Positions 32,227-42,613 of a stretch of 64,000 bases of DNA are shown here, piece after piece. Made by a program: the position numbers and the translations under genes. Under the pieces are notes generated by a model. That model did not search any database and had not been told where the DNA came from. It worked only from the letters and a program-made list of their open reading frames with translations. How positions within the stretch are numbered: the first letter of the stretch is position 1; each line of letters begins with the position of its first letter. Source of the DNA: Symbiodinium natans (Eukaryota > Sar > Dinophyceae > Suessiales > Symbiodiniaceae); contig CAJNDS010002246.1 in assembly GCA_905221605.1 (NCBI GenBank), forward strand, positions 518,501-582,500, written 5' to 3'.

Positions 32227-32372
32227 GGGTAGTTGCATGGTCCCTTAGTATGGGGCTTTAAAAAGGGGACCCCTTATACCCCTTATACATATACCCTGCA
32301 CAACCCAGGGCCCATACTTCAGAACACGTTAGAGGGGGCAAGGGACCATATTAAGGGACCATGTAACTACCC
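32227..32372. repeat. Foldback element with 27-bp terminal inverted repeats
   Basis: GGGTAGTTGCATGGTCCCTT at the left is matched by AAGGGACCATGTAACTACCC at the right. The arms extend to 27 bp with two mismatches. The interior has CCCCTTATACCCCTTATAC and CAACCCAGGGCCCATACTTC. A half copy in opposite orientation lies at 38565-38653. Confidence 0.85.
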
Positions 32373-32389
32373 TTAGACTAACCCTGAAC

Positions 32390-32475
32390 CCTCAAACCCT
32401 CAAACCCTCAAACCCTCAAACCCTAAAACCCTAAAACCTAAAACCCTAAAACCCTAAAACCCTAAAACCCTAAAA
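32390..32475 (-). repeat. CCCTCAAA and CCCTAAAA octamer arrays
   Basis: Four CCCTCAAA octamers are followed by about nine CCCTAAAA octamers. CCCTAAAA is the complement of TTTTAGGG, the telomere repeat of Chlamydomonas. Here it is best read as a local length variant of the heptamer. A second CCCTAAAA run lies at 32630-32685. Confidence 0.9.
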
Positions 32476-32984
32476 CCCTAAAACCACAAAAGGGTGTACG
32501 GGATTCTGGTAACCGCTGGTGCTTATTGTCATGATTTCGCTGCCCATGCCAGGTGCTGTCGAGTGGTGATTCCCGAGCCGCCGGAGATCTCACCTTTCTC
32601 TTCTGGAGGTTCTTACCCTAAACCCTCAACCCTAAAACCCTAAAACCCTAAAACCCTAAAACCCAAAAACCCTAAAACCCTAAACCCTAAACCCTAAACC
32701 ACCCTTCTGCTCCTATGGCAAAGCTTCCCCACCTACCTCCCCGAGCCCGGCCTCAGGGAAGGGCCAGGACCAGACATCCCGCACCCCCACAAAGTCGAAC
32801 GCCGGGTCCTCCTCCTCGGCACTCCCCACAAGTTGGGGGGGGGGCGCGGTATCCCTAAACCCTAACCCCGAAACCCTAAACTCTGAACCCCGAAACCCTA
32901 AACCCTAGCCCTAATCCCTAAACCCTAAACCCTTTAAACCCTAAACTCTAACAAAAACCCCGAAGCCCTCCATGCCTAAACCCT

Positions 32985-33080
32985 AAACTCTTTAAACCCT
33001 TTAAACCCTTTAAACCCTTTAAACCCTTTAAACCCTTTAAACCCTTTAAACCCTTTAAACCCTTTAAACCCTTTAAACCC
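32985..33080 (-). repeat. AAACCCTTT nonamer array
   Basis: Ten uninterrupted AAACCCTTT units flanked by ordinary CCCTAAA DNA. Each unit keeps AAACCCT and gains two T residues, another homogenised variant. Confidence 0.93.
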
Positions 33081-33857
33081 TAAACCCTAGCCCTAAACCC
33101 GAGCCCTAAACCCCAGCTTGGGCTCAGGGCTTCAGGTCGCGTGTTTTCTGGGCGGTCTCGAGCCATCTGCCGGTGGGAGCCTTGCCTTGAGCCTTCGAGT
33201 CGTCTTAGTTTAGGGATTACGGTTTAGGGTTTAGGGTGCAGGGTTTAGGGTTTAGGGTCTAGGGTTTAGGGTTCAGGGTTTCGGGTGCAGGGTTTAGCGG
33301 GTTTAGGGTTGGTGGTTGAGCTATAGTGACCCCTCAGTTGAGATCCGAAACAAGGGAAACCAAAGATCCCAATTCGCAACCACCCCCTGCAGCCCTAAGT
33401 CCCTAGTAATCCCTTGAGGGTTCAGGGTTAAGGGCTTAGGGCTTTACCCCCTAACCTTGCTTGGCTCGCGCTTCCAACGCTGGAGTCCAAGTCGCGTCCA
33501 GGTAGAACTCCACAAGCCTGCGCCAGGGGTTTCACTGCTTAGGTTTGAAAGTCGAAGCCTTAAAGACTATACCACTGTGAGCCCAAACTGTCTAGATTGC
33601 CCAGCAACCTAGAAAAACCAACAAAAGGCACCCTGGCTTTTTTTGTTACTGGGTTTTTGTTTATGCAGGAGCCGAACCATAATTAATAAAGAAAGGGAAA
33701 AACGTGAACACTGAGCATCCAAAGGATTCTGGGGATCTACGTCTTGAAGGTTCGCAGATGGACTACCACCAGCACACGGAAACTTGATTGATGGCAAAGC
33801 CCTGAAACATGGAAGCCCTAACAAAGCCTTAACAAAGCCCTGAAAACCGACCACCAA

Positions 33858-33973
33858 CCTACCTTAAGAGCCCCCCAAAACCTACATTTTTTCGTAGGTC
33901 ACCTGAGACTCAGAAAAAGGGGGCTTTCTGGTCATCACCTACAAACACAAGGTTTTGGGGTTCTTAATGTAGG
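33858..33973. repeat. Foldback element with CCTACNTTAAGA ends
   Basis: CCTACCTTAAGAGCCCCCCA at the left pairs with TTGGGGTTCTTAATGTAGG at the right. AAAACCTACATTTTTTCG and CACCTACAAACACAAGG lie inside. It is 116 bp, non-coding, with one copy in this window. The next ~110 bp (33992-34080) carry a weaker inverted pair, CTTAATAACCAA and TTGGGTTATTAG. Confidence 0.75.
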
Positions 33974-34240
33974 CGCTGTTGGGAGGTTCGTGGTACTTAA
34001 TAACCAATGCTAGCTGTATTTATAACCCACTTGTACGCCCCTTAGTTACCCTAATGTGGTTGGAATTGGGTTATTAGTGCAGTTACCCTAAACCCTAAAC
34101 CCTAAAACCTAAACCCTAAACCCTAAACCCTAAAGCCTGAACCCCTCAAAGTGTGGCCATGAGGTTTTTCTGAGGTCCAAAGACCGGCCCACCTACAGCA
34201 AGCGATCCTGAAGTCAGCGAGCCCTCGCTTATATCCATAT

Positions 34241-34375
34241 AGGGGGGGGGGGGGGTTAGGGTTTAGGGTTTAGGGTTTAGGGTTTAGGGTTTAGGGTTTA
34301 GGGTTTAGGGTTTGGCGTTTAGGGTTTAGGGTTTAGGGTTTCGGGTTTAGGGTTTAGGGTTTCGGGTTTAGGCTT
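34241..34375 (+). repeat. 14-base G run leading into a TTTAGGG array
   Basis: ATATAGG extends into about fourteen G residues and passes directly into TTAGGGTTTAGGG. About eighteen units follow, with TTTGGCG and TTTCGGG variants. The G run looks like the starting edge of the array. Confidence 0.88.
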
Positions 34376-34945
34376 TCACAATAGCCTGCATTCCCCTCCC
34401 CCTCTGCAAGAGCACACGCAATCACAAAACCCGTAACAACTACCCTAAACCCCTAAACTCACCCAAACCTATACACTAACATCCCAAACCCGCAACACCC
34501 TATAGAAAGCCTAAACCCTGCAAGTTGCAGCAATCCCCAACCCCAAGCCCTAAACCCTAAAGCACAAAACCCCAAACCCTAAACCCCAAACCCCAAACCC
34601 TGAACCCCCCCTGCGAGAAACCTGGGCTCCGCCCCGGCCACGAGCTGCGGCGCGTACGCGCCCGCGCGGAAGAGGGGCACGGGGTCCCCAAAGCCGAGGT
34701 TGGTGATCCTCGGGCTTGGGGCTGGGTGTAGGGTTTAGGGTTTGGGGTTTAGGGTTTGGGGTTTGGAGTTTAGGCTTTCGGGTTTAGGTGTTAGAGTTTT
34801 GGCCAGGCTAGGGTTTAGGGCTGAAGGTTTAAAGGCTCCTTACGACACTTCGGCAGTTGCTAGGCCCGCCAGCACCTTGCGGACTGCCGCCGCGTTTTTG
34901 AGAGGGCGAACCTTGTTTAGGGTCTAGGGTTCATGCAGGGCCTAG

Positions 34946-35027
34946 CCCTAAACCCTAAACCCTAAACCCTGAACCCTAAACCCTAAACCCTAAACCCTAA
35001 ACCCTAAACCCTAAACCCTAAACCCTG
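34946..35027 (-). repeat. CCCTAAA array
   Basis: About eleven heptamers with one CCCTGAA. It is preceded by a frame-sized G-strand degenerate region (34725-34925) and followed by a ~100-bp unique spacer. Confidence 0.93.
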
Positions 35028-35890
35028 CGTCCAGACTCGAGGGTCGCTTGGGAGCTTTGAATCCCATACCGCAGCGCCAGTACACCAGCCACTCTCCTAA
35101 ACGTAGTGCACCCAAGATGCAATAGGGTTCAGGGTTTAGGGTTTAGGGTTAGGGTTTAGGGGTTAGGGTTTAGGGTTCAGGGTTTAGGGTTTAGGGCTCA
35201 GCTTTTAGGGTTAGCCCTATTTGCGGCCCAGTCGCAGCAGGTTGACTGCGCCGCTGCCACCCAGGCCGGCGGTGAAGTAGGCGAAGTTCATGTCCCCTCA
35301 TTGCAGCACAAGGGATTAGGGTTTAGGGTTTAGGGTCTAGGGTTTATAGTTTAGGGTGTAGGGGTGCGGGTTTAGGGTTAGTAATTGAGGCTCAAACCCC
35401 CAAACCCCTCAATGCTGAACACCTCCCAAACCCTCGGACATCGTGAACATCCAGAGCCCTGCGCAACCTACTCGGGCAGAAAGGTATAGGGTCTTGTCCT
35501 AAACCCTAAACCCTAAACCCTAAACCCTAAACCCTAAACCCTGAACCCTAAACCCTAAACCCTAAACCCTTGGGAGCCATTCCTTCGCTTCCTCACCAAG
35601 TGAGCATGAAATTCACACCCTGTAGGGTTTAGGGTTTAGGGTTTATAGGGCCCCTTCGCCCCAAACCCTCCCAAACCCCTCAACCCTGAGCACGTAAACC
35701 CGAACCCTTAAACCCTAAACCCTAGACCCTATAGGGTTGAGGGTCTTTCCGGGCTTGGAGGCCCAGGCATCTGGGTGGAGTCCGTCCCTGCATACTGAAG
35801 ACCCCTAAGCTGCAAATCTTGAGACCCCTACACCCTAAACCCTAAACCCTAAACCCTAAACCCTAAACCCTAAACCCTAAACCCTAAACC

Positions 35891-36100
35891 CTAAACCCCT
35901 GAAGCCCCCAAGCCCGAGCCATGTAATGGAATGAACTGTCCTCTGGGTACTGTGTGACCGTTTGCTTTCAACGCTTGGCAGTTCAGCTCTTTGATGTGAG
36001 CAATGCAATCGATGGTGTGCTCCCTGGCTCCATTCTTGCCAAGCAGAGCATCTTCTGCAGATCTTTTCATGGTCTGACTGCTCCTGAAGCAACACCAGCC
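35891..36100 (-). pseudogene. Possible gene fragment trapped between telomere-like islands
   Basis: A minus-strand frame of about 70 codons opens at ~36100 and has an ATG at 36068-36070. The reading starts MKRSAEDALLGKNG and continues with IDCIAHIKELNCQAL and GHTVPRGQFIPLHGSG. It is less repetitive and more protein-like than other spacers. The stop codon is supplied by the adjacent CCCTAAA repeat (35891-35893), so any original gene is cut there. I recognise no family. Chance remains quite possible, because another minus frame of similar length overlaps it. Confidence 0.25.
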
Positions 36101-36564
36101 CTAAGCATCATTATACCAAATCCTAGATACCCGAAACTCCCAAACAAACCCTAAGCCTTACCTACTAAGCCCGAAGCCCTGAGCCTTAGGCCCGAAGCCC
36201 AAAGCGCTTTGGCCGCAAGCCCTCAGCCCTAGGCCCCAAGCCCAGCGTCAAAACGTGCCGAGCGACGGAGCTCGCACCCGGCGTTGCCTCGAAGGCATGA
36301 CTTGGGACTGGGAGAAGGTACGGGGATTTAGGGATTGGGTGTTTGGGTTTTTCTGTTTGGGTCTGGGGGCTTGGGGGTTTGGGGGTTTGGGGTTTGGGGT
36401 TTAGGGTTTAGGGTTTAGAGTTAACCTGCAATGGACACCCCATTTCAGCACACCCACCCACCGTGGGGCTTCTAGGGAGTACGGGGCAAAGATGCGGATA
36501 AGGAGCAGCTCCGCCAAGGCAGCCCTGCGAATCTTAATGGGACTGCCACTGCAGGTGAAAACCT

Positions 36565-36960
36565 GGCCTAAACCCTAAACCCTAAACCCTAAACCCTAAA
36601 CCCCAAACCCTAAACCCTAAACCCTAAACCCTAAACCCTAAACCACAAACCCTAAACCCTAAACCCTAAACCCTAAACCCTAAACCTAAACCCTAAACCC
36701 TAAACCCGGAGGTGTAGGAGGAGCCCAGGGAGGCGTTTTCGGCACCCCAGCTTCTGGCGACCACGCGGAAGAAGGGTGCCTCGCCTCCTTCCATCCTCGT
36801 CATCGGTTCTGGTTTGGGGTTTAGGGTTTAGGGTTTAGGGTTTAGGGTTTAGGGTTTAGGGTTTAGGGTTTAGGGTTTAGGGTTTGGGGTTTAGGGTTTG
36901 GGGTTTAGGGTTTAGGGTTTAGGGCTTAGGGTTTGGGGTTTGGGGTTGAGGGCTTAGGGC
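36565..36960. repeat. Head-to-head pair of long islands around a ~105-bp spacer
   Basis: 36565-36706 reads CCCTAAA (about 20 units) and 36811-36960 reads TTTAGGG (about 21 units). The spacer between them is unique and GC-rich (GGAGGCGTTTTCGGCACC). Such pairs could form a hairpin or cruciform with the spacer in the loop. Confidence 0.9.
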
Positions 36961-37114
36961 TTCGCCTTGGGGCACACATTCTGCACGAAATAAGCATCGG
37001 CTGCACAGTATTCAAGAGCACGGCCACAAGTGCACTCGCCAGCTCTGCACCGTGAAGGTGTCTTACGGCTTCTCAAGCAATTGCTTCCGATTCCAGAGGC
37101 TGCGCAAGTCAAGG

Positions 37115-37180
37115 GATGTGGGGTGTGGGGTGTGGGGTGTGGGGTGTGGGCTGTAGGGTGTAGGGTGTAGGGTGTATGGT
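37115..37180 (+). repeat. GTGGGGT and GTAGGGT variant heptamers
   Basis: About five GTGGGGT units are followed by four GTAGGGT units and then TTCAGGG/TTTAGGG. This is a further homogenised heptamer variant. Confidence 0.88.
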
Positions 37181-37341
37181 TCAGGGTTTAGGGTTTCGGG
37201 TTTAGGGGAATTGTCAATCAAATCCACACAGCATCGGCGTTGCACTTATGGGCTTTAGGGTTTTTACAGGTCGGGGGGGCTCTAGGGGTTTCGGTGCTTT
37301 CGGGTTAGGGTTATTTTGGGGTTTAAGGTTCAGGGTGTAGA

Positions 37342-37430
37342 ACCAAGAGTAACCCAGGAACAAAAAGGGTGCCCTTTTGGTTTTAAGGGGAATGTAAAGG
37401 AACCTAAGCCCAGCAAAAGGAATAAGGGCC
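37342..37430. repeat. 'CCAAGAGTAG' family copy
   Basis: CCAAGAGTAACCCAGGAAC, AAAAAGGGTGCCCTTTTGG, AAAGGAACCTAAGCCC and AAAAGGAATAAGGGCC match the 9601-9789 element, without its internal duplication. Confidence 0.72.
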
Positions 37431-38564
37431 TAATCTGCGTTCCCAGGGTTTCAGGTCTACTTGCGGGTTCCCAGTCGGAACCTAAACACCCCAAACCCTA
37501 CAGCCCAATTCAACACCCAAAGAGAAGCCCTGCAGTCTGAAAACCAAAAAGCCAAAACCCTCAAAACCCTAAAGGAACGGTATACCAGGCCAAATCCCAA
37601 AAGCCCTGACTGACGATCAGTTTCTGGCACTTCGTGTCAAATCAGCAAGCACTCTTTCCCTTTTTCTCCGTACAATCCCTAAGGAGCCAGGCAGTCTGGG
37701 TGTGGAGTTGAGGAGGCGGGCGGTTGAGGGGTCTAGCTTATTGGGGCGACTACAAACCGGAAAGCCCGAACGTTGGTCGTTGTCTCAGGTGTCCAACATC
37801 AAACCCTTTACACTAAATCTTAAACCTAACTAAACCCTAAACCCTCAAATCAAACTCAACGCCCTAGCCCATGGCGCACCTGTCCATAACATCAGCCTCA
37901 ATAAGCCCCAAGCTCTGACTCCCCCTAAGCCCCAAACTCTGAATCCTAAACCCTAAAAACCTAAGCCCTAAACCCTAAACCCGAAACCCTAAACCCTAAA
38001 CCCCAGTGGCAAGCCTGGGCCCTGTCGAAGACGGCCCACGCACTCCATGGCCAGGATGTTGGAGAAGCCTTGTTGTCACGGGGGGGCGCTCGGGGGAGTT
38101 TAGTGTTCAAGGGCTCAGGGTTTAGGGTTTAGGTTTTAGGGTGATACAGGGTTTCTTCAGGGTTTAGGGTGCAGGGTTCATGGTTGAGGGTTTAGGGGTT
38201 TAGGGTTTGGGGTTCAGGGTTTAAGGTTCCGGCTTTTGGGGAGGTAGTTGGGGGGCCACTTTTGCGGGTGTCTTATGGATTTGGGACTGTGGTTTAGGAT
38301 TCTTGTGGGCAGATTTTCCCCTTTGAAGATGACAGGAGGCGAGTCATGGCTACTCTCGGGGTTGAACCCCGAAACCGTTGTAGGGTTGAAACCCCAAACC
38401 CCATAACCCTCTAATCCTGAAAACCCTCTAACGCCTAGACAAGGGTTTGCCTGTCCCTGTCCCTGTCCTAGTCTGATGTGGTCAAACCCTAAACCCTAAC
38501 CCTTAACCCTAAACCCTAAACCCTAAACCCTAAACCCTAAACTCCTACACGTAGGAGATGTGCT

Positions 38565-38653
38565 TAATGCGGTCCCTTACCCTCTTTAAAAGGTTCTGAT
38601 GTATGGGCCCTTGGGTTGTATAAGTATATACGGGGTATATAAGGGGTCCCCCC
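38565..38653. repeat. Half copy of the 27-bp-TIR foldback, truncated by CCCTAAA
   Basis: TAATGCGGTCCCTTACCCTC, TTCTGATGTATGGGCCC, TTGGGTTGTATAAGTATA and TATAAGGGGTCCCC match the reverse complement of 32227-32372. The copy then stops where the full element would continue into its second arm. CCTAAACCCTAAACCCC begins at once. This is a second example of an element cut at a telomere-like array. Confidence 0.82.
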
Positions 38654-38698
38654 TAAACCCTAAACCCCAAACCCCAAACCCTAAACCCTAAACCCTAA

Positions 38699-38790
38699 GG
38701 TCCATGCACCTCATTATTTTGTACTTGGGCCCTAGAGTCCCGAAATAGGAGGTACTTTAAGGCCCAAGCATTCCGTATTATAAAGGGAGA
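38699..38790. repeat. Foldback family copy next to a CCCTAAA island
   Basis: GGTCCATGCACCTCATTATT, TACTTGGGCCCTAGAGTCCC, GGAGGTACTTTAAGGCCCAA and GCATTCCGTATTATAAAGG make up a diverged member of the 9892-9998 family. The left edge touches the CCCTAA of the preceding island. The right arm is diverged and ends near GACGCATGAGG. Confidence 0.68.
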
Positions 38791-39249
38791 CGCATGAGGC
38801 AACAACAGCTTTGCACATCTGGCGGTGTTTTCAGCAAGTAGAGCCCTTATTCCCTTTTTTCCAGGGTCGGGGTCTCTTATAAGCCTTTTTCAATCATGAA
38901 GGGACAGCCGCTCTGTAAACATTCCCTGAGCCCATCCTAGACGAGTTCGGGCCCTAAACCCTAAACCCCAAGACTCTAAACTCCAAAACACCCACAAACC
39001 CAGAGCCAGCGGGGCTTAAGGGCTTTAAGCTCAGCAGGTAGCAGTGGCACCGTTTCCCTTTTTTTAAGGTTCCCGTATAAAGTAGCCCTAAACCCTAAAC
39101 CCTGAACCCTGAACCCGAAACCTAACCCTAAACCCTAAACGGGTGCCCTTGTTTTATTATGGTTACTGGGCTACGTACCCAGTGGCTCAGGTTTCAGGTT
39201 TTGGGGAGATCTTCCCCATGTTTGAGACTGGGCCTAGAACCCTGAAAAC

Positions 39250-39430
39250 CCTTTCGCCCTATCACCCTATAACCCTATAATTCAAAAACCCTATAACCCT
39301 TTTAACCCTCTAATCCTGAAAACCCTATAACCCGATGACCCTATAACCCTATAATGCTATCACCCTATAACCCTTTAACCCGAAAACCCTATAACCCTAA
39401 ACCCTATAACCCTATAACCCTACATCCCTA
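39250..39430 (-). repeat. CCCTATAA octamer region
   Basis: Many CCCTATAA units mixed with CCCTTTTAA and CCTGAAAA variants. The same octamer resumes on the other side of the foldback element at 39431-39546 (CTATCACCCTCTAACCC), so the element interrupts this array. Confidence 0.85.
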
Positions 39431-39546
39431 CTACTATTTGCTTAAGAACCCCCACAAACGAAATATAATAATCCTTCAATTTCTACATTGCCCTTATCAG
39501 GAAGTGTGTTTTTGGGTTGTTTTGGCGGTTCTTAAGCAAGCAGTAG
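39431..39546. repeat. Foldback element, 'CTACTATTTGCTTAAGAACC' family, best copy
   Basis: CTACTATTTGCTTAAGAACC at the left corresponds to GGTTCTTAAGCAAGCAGTAG at the right (20-bp arms, two mismatches). The centre holds TACATTGCCCTTATCAGGAAG. It is 116 bp. It sits inside a CCCTATAA-type array and looks like an insertion. Confidence 0.85.
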
Positions 39547-39771
39547 TCTATCACCCTCTAACCCTACACCCGGAACCCTATGTAGAACCCTATAACCCTA
39601 ACCCCTAAACCCTATATATAACCCCAAACCCTAAACCCTAAAGGCCCCTGAAAACCCTCTAACCCTACACCCGAAACCCCGATTCGGCTTCTCCTGGCCT
39701 GGAAACGCTCCAGCGCTGACAATGGCAGAGGTGTTTGCCTGACTCAAAAGCACAAGCTGATGGGCTGCCGG

Positions 39772-39868
39772 GGTTTAGGGTTTAGGGTTTAGGGGTTTAG
39801 GGGTTTAGGGGTTTAGGGCTTAGGGTTTAGGGTTTAGGGTTTAGGGTTTAGGGTTTAGGGTTTAGGGG
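39772..39868 (+). repeat. TTTAGGG/TTTAGGGG array
   Basis: About thirteen units, three of them TTTAGGGG octamers in a row. It is the last sizeable array before the island-poor stretch at 40.0-50.0 kb. Confidence 0.92.
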
Positions 39869-40389
39869 CGTTGAGGCTACGGCTAGGCTTTTGAGGGCTT
39901 CCCTGATGCTTAGGATTTAGGGTGTGGATGGTTTACAAGGCTCAGAGTTCAGGGAACCCCAAACCCCAAACCCTAAACCCTACACCCGAGACGCCCCCTT
40001 TTGTTGATCTCTCGCAAGCCTAGGCCGATGCGGTGTTTCTGCCGGGCCTCTTTTGCCACGGCATCCATGGATACGGCCTTGTCCAGGTAGCCTAAGGACC
40101 ACGAAGTTGCTCAAGAACAGCTGCCCTTGCTCAAAAAAAGAACAGCTGCCCTTGATCTCAAGACCCGAAAGTTGAAAGTTTAGGCTCGAGGCTTTCGGGA
40201 AGGACCTTGTTGGAGGCTGCGGAAAGGGTGGGGGGAGAGAGATAGACCCCTAAAGCCTACATCCAGTCCTGAATGCTACACCATGTTCAACGGGGTGTAT
40301 TCCAGAACCAAGGCTTTTTACCTATGGCAACAACGCAAGTCCTAGAGTTCTAGACACAGTAACCCCACTCTAAACCTTGAACCCGTACA

Positions 40390-40605
40390 CAGGGACTTGC
40401 AAAAACATAGACATACAAGTACGTACGTACATACATACATGCATACCCTTACACGCACACGCAAACTTCTATATTTGTGTGTGTACATATACACACGTGT
40501 GTGTGCACATGTGCATGCTATGACTATATATACTTATATATAATTATATATACATATATATATATATACTTATATAATTTCTATATATATATATATATAT
40601 ATATT
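40390..40605. repeat. (ACGT/ACAT)n and (TA)n microsatellites
   Basis: ACATACAAGTACGTACGTAC, ACATACATACATGCATACC, alternating GTGTGTACATATACACAC and long ATATATAT tracts. Unique DNA follows. Confidence 0.92.
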
Positions 40606-40610
40606 TGAGC

Positions 40611-41403
40611 CCGCCGCCTTTAGGGTCTATTTAGCTTTGGGTTTTTCTTATTGCTTTAAAAAAGCGAATATAAATATCGTAATACAAAAATACATATTTA
40701 CACCTACATATGGCACACAGATCTCATGCCCAGCAGTTCTAGGCCTAGCCGCACGCAATTAGCCGTGAAATTGCCCGCGGCATTTTCTCTTACGCCACGA
40801 ACTGAAATAGGCATTTCATGGCATATCTGCAAGGTCACTCTCCATTCATGCCACCCGTGCTAGCTCTTTCGGGTGCACCAGGCTGCAACTATGGTTCTGC
40901 ATCGCTTTCACAGCGCTCTAAGCAAGAACGCTTCTCTGTCTGCTTCCGGGCCGCTCTAGGCATTTTATAAAGGCTCAACGCTGCAAATCAGCGCGTCCGC
41001 GCTGAAAACTCCGAGAAAATGCCTCGAGATACTGCCTTGTCTACGTACGTAGGCCCCGTATGCATTTTACAGAACAATGAGTTAGTGCTTCAATACGCCA
41101 CGAACCCGAATGCAATCCCACCCGCCGCCCAGAGGACTCGTGGTCGGGTGCACTTTCGTTTCAGTTTCTTGCCTCCCCAACGGGAAACTATCAGTCATAT
41201 ACATGTGTATGAGTATATACCTGTCTCATACTTATAAATATATACATGAGGTCGTCATCTTTAGGGTTTATTTGCCCAAGAGTTCTTGTCTTCATATATA
41301 AAATGCTTCGACCACTTTGACAAGACCAAACTTTTAAAAGTCGGTTTTTTCAGCAGGACGCGGCAAGCAGGGTTCCCTGGCTACACTACGAAACGAAACC
41401 AAG
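40611..41403. other. Unique sequence without a supported gene
   Basis: Mixed composition with no heptamers or tandem repeats. Two overlapping plus-strand frames of 72 and 63 codons (41019-41237, 41110-41301) show no motif. CCTTTAGGGTCTATTT (about 40618) and TCTTTAGGGTTTATTT (about 41258) lie in loosely similar contexts, which may mark an old duplication. Confidence 0.5.
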
Positions 41404-41572
41404 CAATCAAAACAGGAGGTTGAGGGTTTAGGCTTTAGGGTTCAGGGTTTAGGGTTTAGGTTTTAAGGTTAGGGATCTGCACGTTCTCTCTTCTGAGCGG
41501 ATGGTGAAACTTTTGACAGGCATGGAACCTGGCGAATGTAACATAGGGAGCCAGACGCTAAGTAGCAGTCAG

Positions 41573-41583
41573 TACTCATAGTG

Positions 41584-41618
<35 letters not shown>

Positions 41619-41625
41619 CGTACTG

Positions 41626-41660
<35 letters not shown>

Positions 41661-41718
41661 CGTCGTCGTAGTAGTAGTAGTAGTAGTGGTAGTAGTGGTA
41701 GTAGTAGTAGTAGTAGTG

Positions 41719-41749
<31 letters not shown>

Positions 41750-41778
41750 TAGTAGTAGTAGTAGTAGTAGCAGTAGTA

Positions 41779-41843
<65 letters not shown>

Positions 41844-41844
41844 A

Positions 41845-41886
<42 letters not shown>

Positions 41887-41897
41887 CAGTACTAGTG
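41573..41897 (+). repeat. (TAG)n trinucleotide microsatellite
   Basis: About 325 bp of TAG/GTA with scattered TGG and TCG interruptions. Translated frames give only poly-Val or, on the other strand, poly-Tyr and poly-Leu, so no CDS is called. The rest of 41898-42120 is unique. Confidence 0.97.
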
Positions 41898-42121
41898 CTG
41901 TTGTAATAGTGGTCTCTATATATTCTTTACACAGCCACCAGGTCGGCCCAAGCCCCCGACCTCCCTCCGCCAACCCTCCTGGCCCTGGCCTAACACTGCA
42001 ATGTACCAATTTTGTTTTAACGAAACTACAAACCCTTAAATAGAATACACAGGATGCATGACCAATGCATCGGCCCTGAGTGTAGCTCCCAATGTCAAGA
42101 CTCCCCACCCCATGCTCCGGT

Positions 42122-42613
42122 TAAGGGGTTAGGGTTTAGGGTTTAGGGTTTATAAGGTTTAGCGTTTATAGGGTTTAGGGGTTAGCCATCAGGGTTCATT
42201 TGAACGCCAACTTATTGAAGGAACCTCTGCTTCAGGTGGCAAGCTTAGTTGACAACGAGCTCAACAATTAAACCCCATACCTGATGATACGACTGATGAC
42301 ACAAAGAAACATGATAATCCCCTCTTTCATGCAGTACCGCAGCCTAGAATCTCCAGCATTTACCCCTTTACCGCCCCGGCAAAATATTAGAGAATGCTAG
42401 TTGAATAGGTCCCTAAACCCTAAACCCTAAACCCTAAACATGTACACGCCACCCTGTCTCTGCCTCCATGGGCACTTCTCCATCTTCGCTCTGCGACTCC
42501 TGCGGCAGGCTGCACGGGCCACTACTGCATTCCATTCATCTTCCTCGTCTCGTCACGTTACCTCTGGCCTTCTCCTACAGGAACCTTCAACTTGAAACCC
42601 TAAACGCCACCAT
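42122..42613. other. Mostly unique DNA with two small telomere-like patches
   Basis: 42122-42182 has five or so TTTAGGG-type units with TATAAGG insertions. 42411-42438 has four CCCTAAA units. The remainder is unique, and I see no gene in it. Confidence 0.6.

Larger units (their letters stand above)
9434..39960. repeat. Mosaic of telomere-like TTTAGGG/CCCTAAA islands and spacers
   Basis: Over 30 kb, runs of CCCTAAA (for example 10323-10410, 11078-11290, 13384-13476, 15318-15425) alternate irregularly with runs of TTTAGGG (11336-11416, 12650-12752, 13697-13765, 16430-16512). Spacers are 50-300 bp. Island purity ranges from perfect to heavily mutated (TTTGGGG, TTCGGGG, CCCGAAA, CCCTGAA). TTTAGGG is the telomere repeat of plants and of several alveolates, so these are interstitial telomere-like sequences. 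Spacers not listed separately look unique and carry no supported gene. Confidence 0.95.

Noticed and set aside
41569-42108. 179-codon minus frame and 66-codon plus frame over the (TAG)n tract
   Set aside because: Translations are poly-Tyr/Leu and poly-Val from a trinucleotide microsatellite.
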